Position numbers and translations under genes: made by a program
The notes under the pieces: generated by a model
Database searches by the model: none
What the model was told of the DNA's origin: nothing
What the model saw: the letters and a program-made list of their open reading frames with translations, nothing else
From: Aplectana chamaeleonis
Lineage: Eukaryota > Nematoda > Chromadorea > Rhabditida > Cosmocercidae
Direction of reading: 5' to 3'
Length of the DNA stretch: 64,000 nucleotides
Assembly: GCA_029168955.1 (NCBI GenBank)
Contig: JAPDOI010000116.1
Location: 1,197,501-1,261,500, forward strand
Shown here: positions 57,735-64,000 of the stretch, in pieces
How the letters are laid out: each line of letters opens with the position of its first letter
Numbering within the stretch: the first letter of the stretch is position 1

Positions 57735-60700
57735 GGGGTGTGTATACAAGTCTGTTGGTACCTGCTCGTTGGTGCCCCTGCTTCTACTGAACCCAGCAGA
57801 CGTTTGAGTGTACACAGGGAACGTTCGAGCGATATAGCGTGCACAACTATATCGCGAAAGTATCCCGCACATTGCATAAAGGTGTCGCCGTCCGGCACAC
57901 TAAGGCCTCTGGTCCATAACACCTTAGGATCCGTACCTAGGGAGTCATGGAGTCTTTGGCCACAAGCCACAATTTCGCCACCCTGAACTGTCGATCGCTG
58001 TCGAGTGATATCCAAAAAACTGCGCTATCCAGACTTCTGAGCTATTTCCATGCACCGTTTGCTGCTTTGCAGGAAACCCGCCTCAAGGATAGACCCGTCA
58101 TCAGCGTCGGAGAGTACACCATCTACTGCGGTAACGCTGACGATAGGAGAGTGGGAGGCTGTGCAATAGCTGTAAGGAAGGATTTCAATGGTATGGTCAA
58201 GGAGTTCGGCTCAACGTCGTGTCGGAATGCATTCGTACGACTGCGGGATCACAGAGGATTCAATCTGTGGATAGTGAGTGCTCATGCGCCCACTGAAACC
58301 GCCGAAGACAATTCGAAGGATGCGTTTTATGAGGAACTCAATACGTTGCTGGCCGGGATACCTTGTCAACATGCTGTTGTCGTGGGGATTGACGCAAATG
58401 CGAAGATGGGACTTGATCAGGAATCCGAAGTACTCGGTAAATGGTTCTACCCAGTGGAGCAAACATCGGACAATGGCTACCGCCTTGTCGACTTTTGTGA
58501 ACGCAGTGGTCTGATTATTGCATCGACATTCAAGAGGAATCATCGCCGCCATCAGCTTACGTGGCAGGGACCAACCCGGCTATCTCCAGAAGAGCAGCGG
58601 AAGCGGAAGATGACAACTTTGAAACTACAGCTTGACTATGTCCTGACGAGGAATATTCCAGTATCGGACATTCGAAGATCTAGAGCTGTGTGGGATGTCG
58701 CATTCGATTCGGATCACCGTCCTGTTCTGTTGAACTTCACTGCGAGGATTCATAAGAGGAAGCGAGGGGCTCAGCCTCTCCAGAGGATTGACATGAAAAG
58801 TCTCAGAGATGAAGAGTGCAGAAGGAATTTCCGACAACGCGTTTCTATTCACATCGGAGTACGGACTAAGAAGAAACTCTGCGACGCGGATTCTTTTGTC
58901 AAATGCATCCAGGACGCTTCGAAAGAGGCACTCCCGGTTGTACAGCCTAAGAAGAAGTTCGCCTACGTCTCAGAAGAAACAACATCTACCTACAACAGAG
59001 TATGTGCTCTCCGAACTGCAGGAAACTTCGTGGAGGAGAAGCGTCTGAGGAGGAAGTTGCGTCGGCAGCTTCAAAGCGACCGCGAACGAGAGTGGACGTG
59101 TAGAGCTAAGGAGTTCGAGAAGGCTTGGGAGGAGAAGAATCCGAGGAAAGCCTACACGTTGCTGCGACAGTATAGCGGGAAGATGAAGAGATGTTCTCCT
59201 GTCTTGAACACTACCAATGGAGTTGCAGTTGGTGATGCGACGCTGCCAATATGGAAGGATTACTTCAGTTCACTACTGAATCGTCCAGCGCCATCAAAAC
59301 CTGAGCTCCCGCATGTTCAGAGAGCACATTACGATGTCAGTGAGGAACCGCCGACTGAGTCTGAAGTTTTGGATTGTGTCCGGAAAATGAAGAATGGAAA
59401 GGCAGGTGGAGATGACAACATCACTGCTGAAATGCTGAAAGCTCTTCCTCCGTCTGGGATTCGTGAAATGACCAACACCATCCGTGCCATATGGATGAGC
59501 GAAAGGATACCCGATTCGTGGAGACATGCGATCATCGTACCTCTTCACAAGAAGCTATCCGTCACGGATCCTAAGAACTACAGAGGAATCTCTCTACTTC
59601 GTGTCATGTACAAGGTTTTAGAACGTATCATTCTCGAGCGACTTATCAAACATCGCGAAGGAACGACCAGAGATGAGCAAGCCGGTTTTCGACCTGGAAG
59701 ATCGACCATCGACCAAGTGTTCGTCGTGAGAAGAGTAATTGAATCGTGGCAGCGGTTTTCGAAGCCATTACAGCTTGCTTTTTTGGACTTTGAAGCCGCG
59801 TTCGACTCTCCTCATCGTGATCGATTGCTCAATGCTCTGCGAGCAGATGGAGTCCCGGAAAAGTATGTTCGGTTAATCGAGGACATGAACAAAGGAACAA
59901 CAGCAGCAGTTCGTACACCTGTCGGATTTACGTCAGCTTTCGAGGTGAAAACAGGAGTAAGGCAAGGAGCCGTTGCAGGACCTTTTCTTTTCAACTTCGC
60001 CGTTGATGACATCATGCGTAGAGTTGCAGAACAGTTTCCTGCGGATGTGATCCTAACACCATCAGGACGCTCCCTTGTCGACCTGGAGTACGCCGACGAC
60101 ATTGTGTTATTCGCTGAAAACAACGCAAAACTGCAAAGGATTGTGAACCTCGTTTCGAAGTATGCCGCAGCCTATGGACTTCGTCTTCGTCCCGACAAAT
60201 GCAAGCAGATGTGGGTCTCTCAGAGGCCTTCAACTGGAGTTTGTGTGGACGGACAACGTATCGAACTGGTGGAGGATTTCTGTTATTTGGGCTGTTTGCT
60301 GAAGAACGATGGTAGTTATGCAGCGGATATTCGACAACGATGTGCGAAAGCTACGTCTGCATTCAATTCTCTAACCAAGTGTTTGTGGTCTACCACCATC
60401 GCGAAGGAAGTCAAGTTGCGCGTCTACCTATCCGCTATTCGCCCTATCATGATGTACGGATCGGAGACGTGGGCAGCACCGAAAACGCAGATGGAAAGGT
60501 TGGATTGCACGGAGAGGAAGCTTTTAGGCGTTTGCTTGGATATTTCTGGCCGCGTGTATGCCATAACGAAGACCTTTACAAGGAAATCGACGCAGTACAT
60601 CAACGCTTGACACGAGGGAGGTGCCAGCATCTCCTAACGCCATCTCAAGCAGCAATGGAAAGTCGACTTCGACTGCTCGGGCATATACTAAGAAGAACGC

Positions 60701-61015
60701 CGGATCGTCTCGTACAACACGCTTTAAAAATGCTTCCAAATCCTGTCTGGAAACGGCCACCTGGGCGTAGGCGAAAGTTCTGGACGGATGTGGTTAAAGA
60801 GGATTTAAAGTCACTCGGCATCGAAAGACAGTTCAGGCGCGATGTTTCGTTTCGCAGGAAATGGAATAGTGACAGCTGGATGGAATGTGTTCAAATTGTG
60901 GCTGAAGACCGTGAAAAATGGACACGGCTGACTACTAGGACGGCACACCTCGGTGAAGATGCGGAATGACCGCGTCAGGCGAAAGCCAACCGATTAAGTC
61001 AAAAGTAAGTCAAGT
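57735..61015 (+). mobile_element. Nearly complete RTE retrotransposon, 3.28 kb, in intron 4 of gene B
   Basis: Flanked by a 12 bp target duplication CACTCACATTTG at 57723-57734 and 61016-61027. A 212 bp leader precedes the ORF. At the 3' end, AAGTC-like short repeats (60994-61015) form the tail. Length fits full-size RTE elements (about 3.3 kb). It is antisense to the CAP gene. The upstream copy of the duplication keeps the exon 4 donor (AAT|GTGAGTG) intact, so the element could be removed with the intron. Confidence 0.95.
57947..60969 (+). CDS. RTE endonuclease-reverse transcriptase, one frameshift
   Basis: The frame from ATG 57947 runs to 60610. The genuine C-terminus continues in another frame (60340-60969), so one base has been lost near 60526. 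The APE-type endonuclease occupies about residues 10-265, with Asn14, Glu43 (LQETRL), Asp149/Asn151 (GIDANAK) and Ser255-Asp256-His257 (SDHRPV), so all key residues are present. The RT spans about 500-790 with LPLQLAFLDFEAAFDS-type motif A, TGVRQGAVAGPFLFN and YADD at 715-718. The C-terminal domain carries RLRLLGHILRR. The host gene, not the element, supplies any transcription context. Only the frameshift marks it as inactive, so a sibling copy may be active. Confidence 0.93.
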
Positions 61016-61123
61016 CACTCACATTTGCAAATTGCTGAACGCTTGTAAGATCGGCCGCTGTAGTGATCTTGCTGTTTGTTGGCCAATCTATGGTGTTGAC
61101 TTGGTTGGTTGACCAATCTGTCA

Positions 61124-61749
61124 GGCCCCGGTCATAGTTGGATGAGCCGACGCCTCCAGCCCGGTCGATACACACAGAATGCATTGAAAATGGGATGCAA
61201 AAATCACTCGGTGTATCCCCCCCGCACCCCCCCGCACCCCCCAATACCCCCCAACACCCACCCGGTCGATACGTATGAACAACATGGTGAGGTGAAGCTG
61301 AGAAAATCACTCGGTGTATCCCCCGCTCCCCGCACCCCCGCACCCCCAACACCCCCGCACCCCGGTCGATACGTATGTTTAAAATGATGGAGTGAGGTTG
61401 AGAAAATCACTCAATGTATCCGGCGCGGTCGATATCCATGCAATACGTGGATGAGAAAATCACCGGGTGGGCGGGTCGAAGATAAAACATTGCGTATCAC
61501 TAGAAAGCTAACCTTACTGCTACCTCCGCGACTTCACCATACTCGCCTTCACTATTTCTCTGAACAGGTGCAATCCTGTTGGCCACGTAATCATCGTCAT
61601 ATCTAGTTGGATGCATCGAGTGATTTTCTCAACCTCACTCCATCATTTTAAACATACGTATCGGCCGGGGTGGCGTTGGGGGGTGTTGGGGGGTGCGGGG
61701 GGGTGCGGGGGGGGTGCAGGTGCAAATAGCACCAACTATGACCGGGGCC
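61124..61749. mobile_element. GGCC-terminal TIR element, 626 bp, inside exon 4 of gene B
   Basis: TCA|GGCCCCGGTCATAGTTGG at the left and AACTATGACCGGGGCC|TCA at the right. The interior has three CACCCGGTCGATACGTATG-type words and CCCCCGCACCC tracts. The host exon reads through on both sides when compared with gene A, proving insertion at a TCA triplet. Confidence 0.95.
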
Positions 61750-62600
61750 TCAAGGCTTTTGTGATACCATCGGCTTCGTAAGTGGTATATCTGAATCATT
61801 GGAGTGGTTATTTACTAACCGCAGGATGTCGGTGAAGCTCAACCATGGCTGTTTCAAAACATACGACTTAAAGTTGAGTCCATTATTAGCTGGTGCCGTT
61901 GCTGCGGTTGGACAGTTTTGAAAAAGTTGAATCGCCATCTCTTCAAGATCACAGCTCCAGTCCTGAATTTGACGATCCGACTCGATTAGTCTCCTTCAAT
62001 GCGGCTGAACTGTTCATTGAAAACGTCACTGAAGAAAACCGCTCGTGCTTTAAGATTTTACTTACTTCATTTCTAACAACTATATAGTTCCGATAAGCAA
62101 CTCAACTACATGGACAAATGAGTTTTCTTGTTGGATGAGGCAAGAGGTTGTCATGGATTTTGTTCGGTGGCCAACTTTACAGCAACACTCGCTTTATGTT
62201 CCTCACTCTATGGGAACCCACCCTGCGTTTCTCAGCACTTTTGCCTTTGTTCGCATTCACATCAGTGCTGTGTTGTGTTTGATTCTACACGGAGTCTTGA
62301 GAAACGCACCATTTTGTACATTTGTCTGCTTTTGGGTAGTTCCTTTGGTGCCTTATCCTTCACACCACCGGTTGCAACAGTCTCACGGAGTGTATTGTGG
62401 GTAGCAAGAAAGGTTTGTCGTTGTGCAACACTGAGCTGTGTCCCGTTGCAGTTGAAGGATGAGTCGCAGAGGCGCATCAACTTCAAAATCGAATGTCTTC
62501 AATGTGGGAAGACGATTCTCTACAGAAAAACTCACCGCTAAAAAGAACAACAATCCTAGAGCGTTGAAGGTCCACATGAAGATGAGTCGCCGCTCCCCTC

Positions 62601-62610
62601 CTATATACGG
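62601..62610 (-). promoter_or_regulatory. Core-promoter TATA element, CAP gene B
   Basis: CCGTATATAG about 24-33 bases upstream of the ATG, in the block shared with gene A. Better TATA match than in A. Confidence 0.5.
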
Positions 62611-62615
62611 GTGCC

Positions 62616-62960
62616 TTCTTGACGTTCCAGCATCATTCAGCGAGATCAAAAGACCAACATTTCGAGAGCTCACGTACATGTGGCTTGTCAGAATGGCTAA
62701 ATTGTACTTTGCGGGAATAGCGTGTTCCTGGTTGCCATGCGCATCGAGGCTGTATCAGTCAAGCGCTTTGTCTGACGGAATCATACAACAGATAGTCCAA
62801 CTGTATTCAATCTGCCAGAGCGGCTGGAAACGCGTGGATGTACTTTGTGGATGTAGTCTGTACTCGGCCGACATTCGCGCCAAGGCTACACCTGTCAGTA
62901 CTTTCTTACTCTCTCCTCCGATTTTCTCCACAGATGAGGTTTTAATATTGCTCTAGCAGC
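62616..62960 (-). promoter_or_regulatory. Conserved upstream block of CAP gene B
   Basis: Shared words with 44656-45000 (TGTTCCTGGTTG, GAGGCTGTATCAGTCA, GCTCACGTACAT). The match extends beyond the core promoter, so regulation may be shared. Confidence 0.5.
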
Positions 62961-63257
62961 CGAGCGGCTACTGCGATTCGGCGTCATCTTATCCTGTCAT
63001 TAACAGAATATCCATCTGATACTACTCGAACAATTCATTTTCACTGAGCTAAACGTTACCCTCCAATTGAGTTCTCTTCTTGAGAGAGTGAAACCTATTC
63101 CCTAAGATTCCGAGCCGTAATTACTCTATAACAAAGTCTTTCTCTCATGACCATTCTTTCTCCTTACCTCGTATAATCAGAGTAAAAGGAACAATATATG
63201 TATGTAATAACTTTTGTTAGGCAAGGTGCAAGAGTTGAACTGTATTTCCTACCCTTA
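62961..63257. other. No gene seen
   Basis: AT-rich spacer, nothing recognised. Confidence 0.4.
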
Positions 63258-63523
63258 AAGGCAGTCTTCACGATGAAAAAGTTGTCCGTTTTTTTTTCTT
63301 TACAACGGGAGCTTTGGATCCCTCTGAGGAGAATAAAATCTTAAAAGCGACGAAAAACGGCCGAGAAACTGGTGAAAATCTTGTGGGCCATCCGTCTCAT
63401 TGAGCCACCCTGGCCACATCCCAGAACAGTTGCCCTGAATTCGTGTTACATTAGAGACAGAGACCCTGAACTTTCTATTTCCGGCCAAAATCCGAGGACG
63501 AAATTTATCGTGGGCACTGCCTT
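63258..63523. mobile_element. AAGGCA-TIR element, 266 bp, TA target duplication
   Basis: TA|AAGGCAGTCTTCACGATGAA at the left and TTATCGTGGGCACTGCCTT|TA at the right. A poly-T run lies just inside the left end. Non-coding. Confidence 0.88.
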
Positions 63524-63532
63524 TAATTACAT

Positions 63533-63569
63533 ACTTACTTACTTACTTACTTACTTACTTTCTTTCTTT

Positions 63570-63635
<66 letters not shown>

Positions 63636-63808
63636 ACTTATCACTTACTTTACTTTACTTACTACTTACTTACTTACTCTATATATTTACTTACTTACTT
63701 ACTTATATATACTTACTTACTTATATATATACTTATATACTTACTTATTATACTTACTTACTTACTTACTTACTTATTTACTCACTTACTTACTTACTTA
63801 CTTACTTA

Positions 63809-63860
<52 letters not shown>

Positions 63861-63871
63861 ATATATATATA

Positions 63872-63917
<46 letters not shown>

Positions 63918-63919
63918 TA

Positions 63920-63951
<32 letters not shown>

Positions 63952-64000
63952 CACCACCACTTACTCATTTACTTACTTACTTATTTACTTGCTTACTTAC
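63533..64000. repeat. (ACTT)n microsatellite, runs off the window
   Basis: Over 450 bp of ACTT units with TATATA interruptions and a few CTTT variants. The true length cannot be judged. Confidence 0.97.

Larger units (their letters stand above)
54772..62577 (-). pseudogene. Double-CAP-domain secreted protein gene B, broken by a TIR element
   Basis: Same 12-exon plan and phases as gene A: 62577-62536, 62480-62310, 61962-61868, 61790-61023, 57660-57563, 57288-57164, 56403-56331, 55779-55704, 55586-55437, 55379-55275, 55015-54930, 54868-54772. Exon 3 is one codon shorter than in A. Exon 4 contains a 626 bp TIR element (61124-61749) that brings a TAG within five codons, so the unspliced-out product would stop near residue 120, early in CAP domain 1. 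I find no other frameshift, stop or lost splice site. Intron 4 holds a 3.28 kb RTE, and intron 6 a 150 bp TIR element. The MAWATTTSLGCAVADC and CVYNPGGN signatures persist in exons 11-12, so loss is recent. It could still yield protein if the insert were spliced out. Confidence 0.9.

Noticed and set aside
57695..58015. Minus-strand frame of 106 residues at the RTE 5' end
   Set aside because: Antisense to the RTE leader and ORF start; inside an intron of gene B.
60999..61352. 117-residue minus-strand frame with Gly-rich start joined to CAP-like sequence
   Set aside because: It is the TIR element reading into the rest of broken exon 4 of gene B, not a separate gene.
63533..64000. Telomere or CRISPR-like array
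   Set aside because: The unit is ACTT with no spacers and is not the nematode telomere TTAGGC; it is a microsatellite.

Overview
The window looks like nuclear DNA of a strongylid (clade V) nematode, most likely a hookworm such as Ancylostoma or Necator. The main evidence is two 12-exon genes for secreted double-CAP-domain proteins of the ASP/SCP-TAPS (venom-allergen-like) family. Short exons with GT-AG introns and dense interspersed repeats fit the same picture. There is no operon, bacterial or organellar signal. All genes I could support are on the minus strand; the only large plus-strand reading frames are retrotransposons and DNA-transposon remnants.

Layout. (1) 1.6-35.5 kb holds two paralogous, undescribed single-pass membrane-protein genes. 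Each has a Ser/Thr-rich ectodomain, one very conserved transmembrane helix and a Lys-rich cytoplasmic tail. One has four exons at 35523-32989. The other has a membrane exon at 2417-1994 whose matching ectodomain exons lie at 24824-24378, about 22 kb upstream across a repeat-filled interval. The rest of this region is TIR elements, fold-back elements, minisatellites, LINE fragments and one tRNA-like relic. (2) 35.6-39.7 kb is transposon debris, including an internally deleted mariner and a decayed RTE reverse transcriptase. (3) 44610-40034 is intact double-CAP gene A, predicted 419 residues, with all 11 introns resolved and in phase. (4) 45-54 kb has no gene and carries a 2.2 kb near-palindrome, several TIR elements and an orphan duplicate of the CAP upstream sequence. 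(5) 62577-54772 is double-CAP gene B, a tandem same-strand duplicate. It is broken by a 626 bp TIR element inside exon 4 and also carries a 3.28 kb nearly complete RTE retrotransposon in intron 4 and a small TIR element in intron 6. (6) 63.5-64.0 kb is an (ACTT)n microsatellite running off the window.

How it fits together. The CAP pair reads as a duplicated locus for secreted parasite proteins. Introns, core promoter and poly(A) signal are recognisably shared, and one copy is being lost to transposon insertion. The membrane-protein pair has the same exon phases in both copies, so it is also a duplicated family. The transposons give a readable insertion history through target-site duplications (TCA, TAA, TA, TACTAGTC and a 12 bp RTE duplication) and nested insertions. 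I found no CRISPR, phage or bacterial-type system. The most novel items are the membrane-protein family, the transposon-broken CAP paralog, several repeat families and two hammerhead-ribozyme-like motifs.
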